From Desulforapulum sp034007745 (GTDB lineage Bacteria; Desulfobacterota; Desulfobacteria; Desulfobacterales; Desulfobacteraceae): 54,148 bases of DNA. The position numbers were made by a program, and so were the translations under genes. Shown here in pieces: positions 26,009-34,452 of this stretch. The notes below the pieces were generated by a model. The model was not told the origin of the DNA and did not search any database. It saw only the letters and a list, made by a program, of their open reading frames with translations. The DNA lies in assembly GCA_034007745.1 (NCBI GenBank), contig JAVEQI010000023.1, positions 1 to 54,148 of the forward strand, in the 5' to 3' direction. Every line of letters starts with the position of its first letter. The stretch's first letter is position 1.

Positions 26009-27482
26009 AGATTCCTATATATTTTTCAGCACAGGTTGTATGGTTAAATTCAAGCACTCCCTGGGTCATTATACGCCGAATGTGGGCTTCTTTAACCTTA
26101 CCATCGAGTCGGTAAAAAGCCATGGCCTGGTCAATGGCCCAGGCAAGGCCGTTTGAATCATGGTGATCAAAGACAAAACCGTTGCCCATGTTGTTGTCAA
26201 GGTCCAGGTGGTTGACTGTATCGTGGAGACCGCCTGTATTATAAACAATGGGAAGGGTGCCGTATATGCAGCCGATCATCTGGGGCAGCCCGCAGGGTTC
26301 AAAACGGGACGGCATAAGGACAAAATCAGCCCCGGCAAAGGCCTGGTGGGAGAGGCCTTCACTGAAATTGTTGACGCTCATCCTGTTTTTGATGCCGTGG
26401 AAATTGGCAATATCATTAAAATGTCTCTGGAACTCCCCGCTTGCCACAAACACCATCTGAAGCTTTTCATCCCAATAACGTTCAATGGTAGCATAGGCGA
26501 TATCCGCAAGGAGTTGACATCCCTTTTGAATCGGGTCAAGGCGGGAAGGCCAGAAAAAAAGCGGGGCTCGTTCGTCCAGGTCAAGACCCAGGGCCTCCTG
26601 GAGGTAAAGTTTGTTCAGCCGTTTTTTCGCCCTGTGATTCTTGGGGCCGTAGTTGTGGGCGACCATCTCGTCTATGGCAGGATTAAACTCGGGGTCAGGG
26701 GCGTTGAGCACACCGTCGGCACACCCCGCATGCCACTTGTTGGTAAGTTCCTGGCGCAAACAGGGTTCCACAAACGAGTGGCGATGATCTATGATTTCCT
26801 TTAAAAAGGTGGGGCTTACCGTGTTTACATAGTGGGAAGAGAACACCCCCGAGGTTAGAAAATCCACGGGCGTTATGTTTCTTGCCCTTTCATAGCTTCC
26901 CGGTGCCTCCCGGAAGTAGAGACGTTTCCAGAACGCAGCCGCATCTATTCCCCGGTCTTCTATTTCGGCCATGGTGGCCGTGACCGTGTGTATGTTATGA
27001 ACTGTAAAGAGACAGGGAATTCCCATCTGCCTTGCCATGGAAGGCACAAGACCCGTCATCCAGTCATTGCAGTGGATGATGTCGGGAATTACCCGGGGAA
27101 TTATGTTGTTTATCACCTCCCGCTGAAAGGCAAGGGAAACCTTGAGATTTGTGTCAGAATAACCCGAATACACATGGGTTAAATAGTAAAAAATCCTGTC
27201 TTCGGCAAGGTGAATTCGTTCATCCTCAAGCCGGGTTTTTATCCTGTCAAGCTCCTTGCTGAAAAAATCTGGCAGATAGCCGTTGATGATCGATCGATAA
27301 TCGGGAAGGGCCACATGGACATCAGCGCCCAGATCAAACAATGCCGAAATAAGGGCCGCTGAAACATCGGCAAGACCGCCTGCCTTGGCCGAGTAGTTGG
27401 ACATGTTGCCCATGTCATCGGGAAGATAGGTAACCTCGGGAGTCACAATCAGTATTCGGGGTTTTTTCTTTGTTAGAATCAT
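25974..27482 (-). CDS. glgA: Glycogen synthase (GT5)
   Basis: This 502-residue GT5 synthase transfers glucose from ADP- or UDP-glucose to the growing alpha-1,4-glucan. The N-terminal donor/acceptor motif K-A-G-G-L-A-D-V starts at Lys33. The C-terminal block SRFEPCGLPQMIGCIYGTLPIVYNTGGLHDTV is the family signature. Its sequence style is closer to the less common bacterial branch (LPQM, not LTQL). AAGGA precedes the ATG. It lies downstream of the debranching enzyme, separated by 213 bases that include a partial palindromic element, and upstream of glgB. Confidence 0.92.
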   Translation of the reverse strand: MILTKKKPRILIVTPEVTYLPDDMGNMSNYSAKAGGLADVSAALISALFDLGADVHVALPDYRSIINGYLPDFFSKELDRIKTRLEDERIHLAEDRIFYYLTHVYSGYSDTNLKVSLAFQREVINNIIPRVIPDIIHCNDWMTGLVPSMARQMGIPCLFTVHNIHTVTATMAEIEDRGIDAAAFWKRLYFREAPGSYERARNITPVDFLTSGVFSSHYVNTVSPTFLKEIIDHRHSFVEPCLRQELTNKWHAGCADGVLNAPDPEFNPAIDEMVAHNYGPKNHRAKKRLNKLYLQEALGLDLDERAPLFFWPSRLDPIQKGCQLLADIAYATIERYWDEKLQMVFVASGEFQRHFNDIANFHGIKNRMSVNNFSEGLSHQAFAGADFVLMPSRFEPCGLPQMIGCIYGTLPIVYNTGGLHDTVNHLDLDNNMGNGFVFDHHDSNGLAWAIDQAMAFYRLDGKVKEAHIRRIMTQGVLEFNHTTCAEKYIGIYERMLQRPLFP

Positions 27483-27601
27483 GGAACTGTCCTTTATAAT
27501 TACCTGGCCCAGGTCATCAACCCGGAATTACCTTGAAGATTTAATCTCCACTGGTGATTATATCCCTCGCACCACAACCAGTCAAGTACACTCAGGCTGA
27601 G

Positions 27602-27690
27602 TCAACTATTCTAATTATGGGTGTCAATTCAGAGGGGGGCGTCAGTCGGTATCCCCTTGCTGAACATAATAAACAAAGGGGATTAAATTT
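27602..27690 (+). repeat. Partial copy of the MITE-like palindromic element (one arm)
   Basis: About 89 bases match the right arm of the element at 14217-14461 read in reverse complement. They include the exact block CAGTCGGTATCCCCTTGCTG and the following AACATAATAAACAAAGG (one substitution against the 14 kb copy). The other arm is missing. It ends six bases from the stop codon of the debranching enzyme gene, in the gap before glgA. Confidence 0.75.
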
Positions 27691-27695
27691 TTGGT

Positions 27696-30600
27696 TCATT
27701 TCCATGTGAATTTACGCCAAACCCTTGCCAACTCGCTTGTACCCCATGCCTGGGCATCACAGCCCCTTGGCTTGTGGGGCGCATCACCGTCCATAATTTC
27801 CGGCAGAAACCCAGCAGCCCCGCACCGCATGAGCTCGACACTGCTTGTCAACCAGGAAATCGCTGTCATTTCACCTTTTGGACCGAATATTTTCCCCCAG
27901 GCCTCGCAAAACACGGGGAATACCCAGGTCCAGGCTGTCCCGTTGTGATAGGCGGGTTTCCTTCTTGTGTCCTCATCCCCCAGATAATGACCCCAATAGG
28001 GATGCAGGGGATCGTTAAGGAGTCCGGTTGGGCCCTTGATCTCCAGGGGATGAACCACCTTCCTGTCGTCAAGGGTTCGGATACCCCCCGGTACCAGAAG
28101 GGCCATGCAGTGTTCAAGAGCCGGGATGCACATATCTTCATCCTGAATTACACCAAGGGAAATCAAAAAGAGCTGATTGGGCCTGAGGGCGTCATCGACA
28201 ACTGCCCTTCTGGCAGGTGCCATTCCCCGGCTGTGGAGGCAATCTGAGAAATATCCCTTTTGTTCCAGAAAGAAAAGTGATCGCACAGACTCCTTTACCA
28301 GGATGGAATACCTGGCCCAGTCATGGGCCCCTTCAGGATCGATTGCTGCAAGAAAATCAAGGCCATAGGCCCACAGCGCCTGAATTTCAATGGGGTAACC
28401 CTCCCTTGGGGTGCCGGCAGGATAGTTGGTGTCCATCCAAGTAAAATGGGATGGGCTGTAAATAAGGCCGGTTTCAGGATCCATTGCGACACCTGTTACC
28501 GTGCCCCTGATATAGGCATTACCAATGGACAGGAGGACCTTTCTGATGGTTCGATAGCCAAGGGGTTCGTCAAGAAAGGTGAGTCCATCTTTTTCAACCA
28601 TCTCCCTTGCAGCGGCAAGAAACCACATGGGCGCATCCGAGGTGTTCCTGTTTCTCGCATCATTGCCGCTGATCATGTTGGGAAGGGTGCCGTTTTGTTC
28701 AAACCGACCAAAGAGCCTGAGAATTTTCCTGGCATCTTCAAGACGTTCGGCTTGAATCAGAGCACGGCTGAAAATCAGACTGTCCCTGCCCCAGTCAAGG
28801 AACCAGGGATATCCCGCAATCACACTTTTGTCCTGGCCCCTTGTGACAACAAAGGCATCAAGACTCTGATCCAGAGCTTCGGACAAGGGCCATACCCTGG
28901 TAAGTTCAGGATCGATCCCAGCAAATTCTGAATCGGAACTGTTCACATCCATGGGGAACAGTTCCCTCTGATCCTCCTTGCTGCAGGTCACGTGGGCCAG
29001 AACAAGGAGAGCCTGGCTTCCGCCAAGGGTTGTGGTAAAATATCCCGGACTGAACAGGTCTGAATAAGGATCAAGCCCCCTTTGAGCGTCAAGGGAACGA
29101 TGAACCATATACTGCCACTCTGGTTCCTCCACAAAGCTGCCATCAGAGGCCTTGACGCTGAGGGTGCAGCGACTAACATCAGGAACAAAGGAGAACCCGT
29201 TTTTTATCATGGAAACCGCTGATTTCCAAAGACTTTCTGGACCCTGCCAGGCCTTGGAAGTTTCATGGAAGCTGCGGTGTTCAAGATCCGGGCGAATGAC
29301 CAGGGTAACTTTTTTGTCATCCCCAAGAAGGTGTTTCCGGGATGATCCAGACAGCCTTTTAACAATCATCTCAACTGCATTTTTATGCTCGACCATCCTG
29401 AGGGTTATCTCGATGGGGCAATGGCTGCCCTCGCTTGTGGGTACCCGGAAGCGCCACAATCCCATATTTGCATAGGAAAAGGTAAAGGATTCCAGGCAGT
29501 CCAGGGTCAGTTCCCTTGAATATCCCTGATATATAACCCAGATTCTGAAACGGGCAAGGGCCATCCACCTGTCCTCGGGATAATCCGGGTTGATATTTGC
29601 CGCAAGAAGGGCGTCATAACGACTCTCTATCCTTCCCCACCAGGCAAAGGCACGCATCATCCCACCCCGGTGGTTTACCCCGAGGAGCTTAAGGGTTGGG
29701 TCCTTTGAAATGGCCTTTCCTGTAAACGTCGAAGAGACAAAGACAGTTTGCGTTCCAGGTAGATGTACAAGGGGTGCAGCTGCCTCTTCTGCCTTTCCCC
29801 GTGTAAAAACCCTAATTCTCAAGGTATGTTCAATGAACCTGCCCCTGGTGTCATGGGGAAGAAAAATGGCAAAATTTCGCCCATCATCTGTGGCAAGGGA
29901 TTCATTTTGCTCAATGGTAATGCCATCCTTGCTTGGAGTTCTAATCTCTGCCCTGAAGGGGTCTGACGCAACGACCATAAGGAAAAAACCATGGGGTATC
30001 ATGACCTTGCGTCTAACATCCTTATCCCACTCCCAGACCACTACCCGGCTTTCTTTTCCATCCGGATTAAAAGACCTGACAAACTCCAGGGGATCTTTTA
30101 TAAGGGCATCTGCCTCGTGGTCAAGATCTATGCCAGATACGTCATTATACCCGGCAAGGGTCGTAACTATTCTTAAAACACAGGCCTTCTGCTTTTGACG
30201 AACCACCCGCCATGGCATGGGCTCATTTTCCATATCCGCCTTTTTAAGCAGTTCAATGTCACGCTGATGCCTGGTAAGGGCCATGACTTCACCGGGTTCA
30301 AGCGTGACTCTGAGAAGATCCCGGTCAACCTTCGCCACCACCCTCTTTTCAGTTACAAGGTCAAAAAAGACATCTGACACTGCCTCCCCTGGCTGTGTCC
30401 CATCTGATCCCAGCTGTCCTTTCTTCCAAAGAGCCTCCTGTTTTTTGTCACAATCAAGATTTGCTATTACGAGGATCTCTCTCTGGGTCGTTGGAATTGA
30501 CCGGCTGAGGACCAGATAATTTCCCTGGCCTTCCTGGACAAGGTTAAGCTTTACATTCGGGCCAAAGGCTGGGTGTGTCCTTAAAATCAGGTTTAACCTT

Positions 30601-32045
30601 CGTATGTGGTCTACCTGGTTGATTTTTGCACCCCAGTTAAGCGAAACTGAGTCATGGACATTTATCTTTTCCTTTGCAAACCACTCCACCCCGTTGGCAA
30701 ATCCAAACCCTCCACAAACTGAAAAAAGAGCGCTGATGGAGGTGCGCATTTGGGCAAAAAGGATGGAGGTGGCAGCCAGACGCTGATTGTCGTGGGTTTC
30801 CGCAAAATGGATCATGTGGCCGAATTTTTCAGATATTGAAATTGCCCGGGGAAGATAGGCTTCAAAGGCCCTGCGGTCATAGATCTGGAAGAGCTCGGAA
30901 TAGGCCCAGTTAAAGTTGGCCTTGTTGAGGATCTCCCAGGTGGCCTCCAGGGGCCCGCCTAGACCTTCAAGGAAAAAGAGGGTGTCGGGATACTCCTGTT
31001 TAACCCTTGCAACTATATATTCCCAGGCAGGAACCGGTATCATATATCCGGCATCGCACCTGAACCCATCGACTCCCCGACCGCACCACAGGAGGAAGAT
31101 GTCCGCCATGTATCGCCACAGGGCTTTTTTTGAATAGTCAAGGCGGGTTAAATCTGCCCAGACAACCCCCCAGGCACCCGGAACCTCAATGTTACCCTCT
31201 TCATCCCTGACCAGCCACTCGGGATGCTTTTCATGGATGGAGGCGGCCCATCCAGTGTGGTTGATGGCAATGTCAAGGATAACATAACCCGAACTTGAAT
31301 GGGCTTTATCCACAAGGGCTATGAACTGTTCGAGGGGAGTGGCGCTTGAATCAAACTCGGCAAGGGCCGGATCAACATCAGTGAAGTTCAGGGCGGCGTA
31401 GGGACTGCCGAACCGCCCCATGCGTCCATAGGTCGTGGGGGTTGGATGGATCGGGAGAAGATGAATGGCCCTGCAACCTAAATCGTTGAAAATAAAATCA
31501 ATTTTTTCGGAAAGATCCCGGAACTTGCCCGAACTCGGGATTACGGCATACCCCTTTTGATCGAGAAGCCTGATGCAGTCACCCTCTTCTTTTTTCAAGT
31601 CCTGCCCCTGGGAGCGGGTCGGACCGAACTGCCGCACAAAGGCATTGTACACAATGTTGGCGCAACAGGTACCGGCAGGCTCCACATTGATAACTGAATC
31701 CTCGCCCGTCGGCCATACTGGCTCATCGCTGTCCTCGGCCCAGAAAAAGCACTTTGCCTTGAAATGACCGACTTCGCACAGGGGAAGGGTAATCTCAAAC
31801 ACGGAGGGGCCCTGGCGGATCATTTGAATGTCATGCCACGCCTCGTCAAGCTTGATTTCATTACGGTCTACCCTTGCAATTATTTCGTTTCTGGAAATCT
31901 CGGCCCTGCCAAGGTTAGTCCTGATCCACGCCATTCCCCTCTTTTCTGCCGGTACCGTAAGCGTAAAGGTTACAACATCCCCACAGAACATAACCCGGGA
32001 CGTCCCAGGCTCTGGATTTTGGATGATCAATTCCGAAACATTCAT
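27696..32045 (-). CDS. Glycogen debranching enzyme, GH13 plus amylo-1,6-glucosidase fusion
   Basis: This 1,449-residue protein has two catalytic halves. Residues about 100-560 form a GH13 glucanotransferase barrel with DGFRCDAGYMIP (nucleophile Asp near 330), FFLEGLGGP (acid Glu) and FAETHDNQR. Residues about 1,070-1,430 form the amylo-alpha-1,6-glucosidase domain seen in GDE proteins, with GYPWFLDWGRDSLIFSRAL near 1,080 and late NPGTAWTW-like and WPV-like turns. The central part (about 700-1,000) is beta-rich. This layout resembles eukaryotic debranching enzymes and would do both transferase and glucosidase steps of glycogen breakdown. A GGAG precedes the ATG by eight bases. It heads the glycogen gene run. 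Confidence 0.85.
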   Translation of the reverse strand: MNVSELIIQNPEPGTSRVMFCGDVVTFTLTVPAEKRGMAWIRTNLGRAEISRNEIIARVDRNEIKLDEAWHDIQMIRQGPSVFEITLPLCEVGHFKAKCFFWAEDSDEPVWPTGEDSVINVEPAGTCCANIVYNAFVRQFGPTRSQGQDLKKEEGDCIRLLDQKGYAVIPSSGKFRDLSEKIDFIFNDLGCRAIHLLPIHPTPTTYGRMGRFGSPYAALNFTDVDPALAEFDSSATPLEQFIALVDKAHSSSGYVILDIAINHTGWAASIHEKHPEWLVRDEEGNIEVPGAWGVVWADLTRLDYSKKALWRYMADIFLLWCGRGVDGFRCDAGYMIPVPAWEYIVARVKQEYPDTLFFLEGLGGPLEATWEILNKANFNWAYSELFQIYDRRAFEAYLPRAISISEKFGHMIHFAETHDNQRLAATSILFAQMRTSISALFSVCGGFGFANGVEWFAKEKINVHDSVSLNWGAKINQVDHIRRLNLILRTHPAFGPNVKLNLVQEGQGNYLVLSRSIPTTQREILVIANLDCDKKQEALWKKGQLGSDGTQPGEAVSDVFFDLVTEKRVVAKVDRDLLRVTLEPGEVMALTRHQRDIELLKKADMENEPMPWRVVRQKQKACVLRIVTTLAGYNDVSGIDLDHEADALIKDPLEFVRSFNPDGKESRVVVWEWDKDVRRKVMIPHGFFLMVVASDPFRAEIRTPSKDGITIEQNESLATDDGRNFAIFLPHDTRGRFIEHTLRIRVFTRGKAEEAAAPLVHLPGTQTVFVSSTFTGKAISKDPTLKLLGVNHRGGMMRAFAWWGRIESRYDALLAANINPDYPEDRWMALARFRIWVIYQGYSRELTLDCLESFTFSYANMGLWRFRVPTSEGSHCPIEITLRMVEHKNAVEMIVKRLSGSSRKHLLGDDKKVTLVIRPDLEHRSFHETSKAWQGPESLWKSAVSMIKNGFSFVPDVSRCTLSVKASDGSFVEEPEWQYMVHRSLDAQRGLDPYSDLFSPGYFTTTLGGSQALLVLAHVTCSKEDQRELFPMDVNSSDSEFAGIDPELTRVWPLSEALDQSLDAFVVTRGQDKSVIAGYPWFLDWGRDSLIFSRALIQAERLEDARKILRLFGRFEQNGTLPNMISGNDARNRNTSDAPMWFLAAAREMVEKDGLTFLDEPLGYRTIRKVLLSIGNAYIRGTVTGVAMDPETGLIYSPSHFTWMDTNYPAGTPREGYPIEIQALWAYGLDFLAAIDPEGAHDWARYSILVKESVRSLFFLEQKGYFSDCLHSRGMAPARRAVVDDALRPNQLFLISLGVIQDEDMCIPALEHCMALLVPGGIRTLDDRKVVHPLEIKGPTGLLNDPLHPYWGHYLGDEDTRRKPAYHNGTAWTWVFPVFCEAWGKIFGPKGEMTAISWLTSSVELMRCGAAGFLPEIMDGDAPHKPRGCDAQAWGTSELARVWRKFTWK

Positions 32046-32075
32046 GACTCAAACTCCATATTTTTATATGAAACA

Positions 32076-32175
32076 GCTTTTAGCGATTAGCTTTTAGCTA
32101 AATAAAACACTTTACAATCGTTGGGTTTCGTTCCTCAACCCAACCTAATACTATCTGCTAACAGCTAACAGCTAT
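32076..32175. repeat. AGCT-rich repeat with embedded GTTGGGTT hairpin
   Basis: The left part is AGCTTTTAGCGATTAGC-type sequence and the right part is GCTAACAGCTAACAGCTAT; together they form an imperfect inverted repeat. Between them is a perfect 8-bp hairpin: GTTGGGTT at 32120-32127 and AACCCAAC at 32137-32144, with a 9-base loop. The same AGCTNTTAGC style occurs at 15486-15540 and 5575-5615. It occupies the gap between the Sir2 gene and the debranching enzyme gene, where the promoter of the latter must also lie. Confidence 0.6.
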
Positions 32176-32223
32176 ATTGTTTCATCGTTCGTTGCGGGTT
32201 ACAAAGAAACCACCAACTGACTA

Positions 32224-32955
32224 CTATTTATCAATCTCCTCCATAAGCAGCTCCATGGCAACGGTAGCCCTTTCCTTCAAAAAAACATCGGTGATGGATC
32301 GGGTATATGAGGAGTTTATCGTGTTAATCTCTATGATAGCCGCCCCGCGTTCTTTTGCCAATCTTGGAATCAAGTTGGCCGGAGCCACCTCGCCTGTGGT
32401 GCCGATGAGAATAAAGCAGTCGGCCTTTTCCGCCTCTTTAAACGACAGAGAGTGTACAGATTCTGGAATCGATTCTCCAAAAAAAACCGCATCGGGTTTC
32501 ATTATCCCCCGGCAAGAATCGCACAGGGGTGGAAGAACAGCCAGATCTTTTTGAATAACCCTGGCGGATTTTTGGCAGTCAAGACAGACAAGCCGCATTA
32601 AGGAACCATGAAACTCATGGACCACCCTGGTTCCTGCTTCCGTGTGAAGGTTGTCCACATTCTGGGTGATGATCGACTTGACAAGGCCGCGTTGCTCAAG
32701 CTCTGCAAGGGCATAATGGGCGAGGTTGGGTTTTATCCCGGAAAAAAGGTTGTAAAAAACGTCCCGCATCACCTCCCAGGATTGGGCGGGATGGTTCAAA
32801 AAATATCCAATCTCAAAGGTTGCGGGATCATATCTGTTCCAGAGGCCGTTTTCTCCCCTGAATGGTGGAATCCCGCTTTCGACGGAAATGCCGGCACCGG
32901 TAAAGGCGACACAGCGCCGGGCCGACTTAATGAGACTTGCTGCCCTTGCGTACAT
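32224..32955 (-). CDS. Sir2-family NAD-dependent protein deacylase
   Basis: This 243-residue sirtuin removes acyl groups from lysines, using NAD+ and releasing nicotinamide and O-acyl-ADP-ribose. The Rossmann motif FTGAGISVESGIPPFRG (18-34), ITQNVDNLH, the catalytic His in HEFHGS, and the zinc site CLDC...CDSC are all present. GTTGEVAPAN and EINTIN complete the nucleotide site. An in-frame Met lies further upstream (32988), but ATG 32955 is preceded by AAGGAG at eight bases. Substrate specificity cannot be read. It appears to be a single gene. Confidence 0.93.
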   Translation of the reverse strand: MYARAASLIKSARRCVAFTGAGISVESGIPPFRGENGLWNRYDPATFEIGYFLNHPAQSWEVMRDVFYNLFSGIKPNLAHYALAELEQRGLVKSIITQNVDNLHTEAGTRVVHEFHGSLMRLVCLDCQKSARVIQKDLAVLPPLCDSCRGIMKPDAVFFGESIPESVHSLSFKEAEKADCFILIGTTGEVAPANLIPRLAKERGAAIIEINTINSSYTRSITDVFLKERATVAMELLMEEIDK

Positions 32956-33048
32956 AAAAAAACTCCTTGTTCCAGATAAGCTCACCATCTTCTATCCAAG
33001 CTGGGGTTGACCACTCTTCAAATTTAAAACTTAAGCCAATGGTGAAAC

Positions 33049-33090
33049 TTTGATATTACAGCTTTCCCACAGGGCTGTTATTTGATATTA
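33049..33090 (+). promoter_or_regulatory. Direct repeat TTTGATATTA upstream of the helical protein gene
   Basis: TTTGATATTA occurs at 33049-33058 and again at 33081-33090, 32 bases apart (three helical turns), about 65-100 bases before the next start codon. The spacing suggests a possible paired protein-binding site; nothing identifies the binder. Between the copies lies a weak ACAGC...GCTGT stem. Confidence 0.25.
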
Positions 33091-33152
33091 GAAAGTGTAA
33101 GTATGACATAACCATATAAATCTGTCCAATAATAAACCTTAGGTGAAAAGAG

Positions 33153-33686
33153 ATGGGTCAAACCCTGAAAAAACAGATAACCGTTGAACAATTAACCACC
33201 AACCTTTCAACCTACGCCATTGACCGGGACGACCTAAAGTCACTTCTCCAGACGATTCCCGAAAAAAACGATCTCAACATGGCGACGGTCGAGTATGAAC
33301 TCCAAATTCTTAGAATTTTAAGCGTCGGTTGGGCCATATCCTTTTACATGGCCCAGCAGCCTGTCAAAAAAAGGATAAGCCTTTTGTTCTGGGAAGAGAT
33401 CAGGCAGGTGGCAGCCAAGATTTCCACACTGCTTGAGACAACCTCGGGCCGGGGCATTGACTATTTTGAAATTCTCAAACAACGCCTTGACCTCTATGTC
33501 AGGGCCATGCAGACAAATCCGGATGGAGCCAACGAACCCACGGCTGTCATGGGTCCTGCATTTGCTGCAGCGTGCAATGCACCCCATGACCCCATTGCCA
33601 TTCTTGTAGGCACAAAGATGTTTACCCTCTGCCTTGGCGGGGTTAAATCCTACCTTGACTGCCTTGAGATAGAATCCAACAAATAA
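33153..33686 (+). CDS. Helical protein of unknown function
   Basis: I do not recognise this 177-residue protein. It is soluble, mostly alpha-helical, and has no signal peptide. Two regions stand out: FWEEIRQVAAKISTLLETTSGRGIDYFEILKQRLDLYVRAM, and a C-terminal GPAFAAACNAPHDPIAILVGTKMFTLCLGGVKSYLDCLEI. It is followed by the rhomboid protease gene after 20 bases, probably one transcript, so a link in function is possible but unproven. Confidence 0.6.
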   Translation: MGQTLKKQITVEQLTTNLSTYAIDRDDLKSLLQTIPEKNDLNMATVEYELQILRILSVGWAISFYMAQQPVKKRISLLFWEEIRQVAAKISTLLETTSGRGIDYFEILKQRLDLYVRAMQTNPDGANEPTAVMGPAFAAACNAPHDPIAILVGTKMFTLCLGGVKSYLDCLEIESNK

Positions 33687-33706
33687 TCCGGCCTGGGAAC
33701 TGACCA

Positions 33707-34426
33707 ATGATGCCAAAAAAACGAATCTCCCCGGACCTCGTTGTCCGGTACATCATCTATGTGAACGCAGCCCTTTTTATCGCAAGTCTTGTGGTGAGCG
33801 GCAGGGATATGGAAATTTCCCTCAATCCCTTTTCGGCTTTTTCTCCGTCCACAAATGCGCTCATCTTTCTTGGGGCAACAGGAACCATTCCCATTAATCA
33901 ATACCACGAATGGTGGTCCCTCGTGTCTGCCAACTGGCTCCACGGAAGCCTTGTGCACATCCTGTTTAACATGACCGCCCTTGTGCAGATAGGTCCACTT
34001 ATCATCCACGCCTTTGGCACAAGCCGAATGTTTATCATTTATGCCCTGGGAGGGACAGCCGGTTTTTATCTTTCCTACCTTGCAGGGGTCAGCCTCACCA
34101 TAGGGGCGTCGGCCGCCATCTGCTCGCTCATAGGAGCCGCCCTTTACTTTGGGAAATCAAGGGGCGGAGAATTTGGCCGGGCCGTTTATAAGCAAACCTC
34201 TGGTTGGATAATCAGTCTTGCTGTCATCGGCCTCTTGATCCCGGGCATCAACAACTGGGGCCATGGCGGCGGTGTTGTTGCAGGCATCTTCCTGGGCTGG
34301 ATTTTGGGATATAACGAACGTAAGCTGGAAAACATCGCCCACCACGTGATGGCGGGCATTTGCGTAATCCTGACCCTGGGGGTCCTTACATGGTCCCTTG
34401 TGGCGGCCGTGTTTTTGATGCTTTAA
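33707..34426 (+). CDS. Rhomboid-family intramembrane serine protease
   Basis: This 239-residue membrane protein has six to seven hydrophobic segments. The rhomboid dyad is intact: Ser135 in TIGASAAIC (GxSx) and His186 in NNWGHGGGVVAG. His84 and Asn88 of the conserved HxxxN (LVHILFNM) supply the oxyanion site. Rhomboids cleave transmembrane helices of other proteins; the target here is unknown. A C-terminal segment (MAGICVILTLGVLTWSLVAAVFLML) adds a last span. It shares a transcript with the helical protein gene upstream and lies 26 bases before the histidine kinase gene. Confidence 0.9.
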   Translation: MMPKKRISPDLVVRYIIYVNAALFIASLVVSGRDMEISLNPFSAFSPSTNALIFLGATGTIPINQYHEWWSLVSANWLHGSLVHILFNMTALVQIGPLIIHAFGTSRMFIIYALGGTAGFYLSYLAGVSLTIGASAAICSLIGAALYFGKSRGGEFGRAVYKQTSGWIISLAVIGLLIPGINNWGHGGGVVAGIFLGWILGYNERKLENIAHHVMAGICVILTLGVLTWSLVAAVFLML

Positions 34427-34452
34427 TTTAAAAAACACTTGAGGGAACAAGT

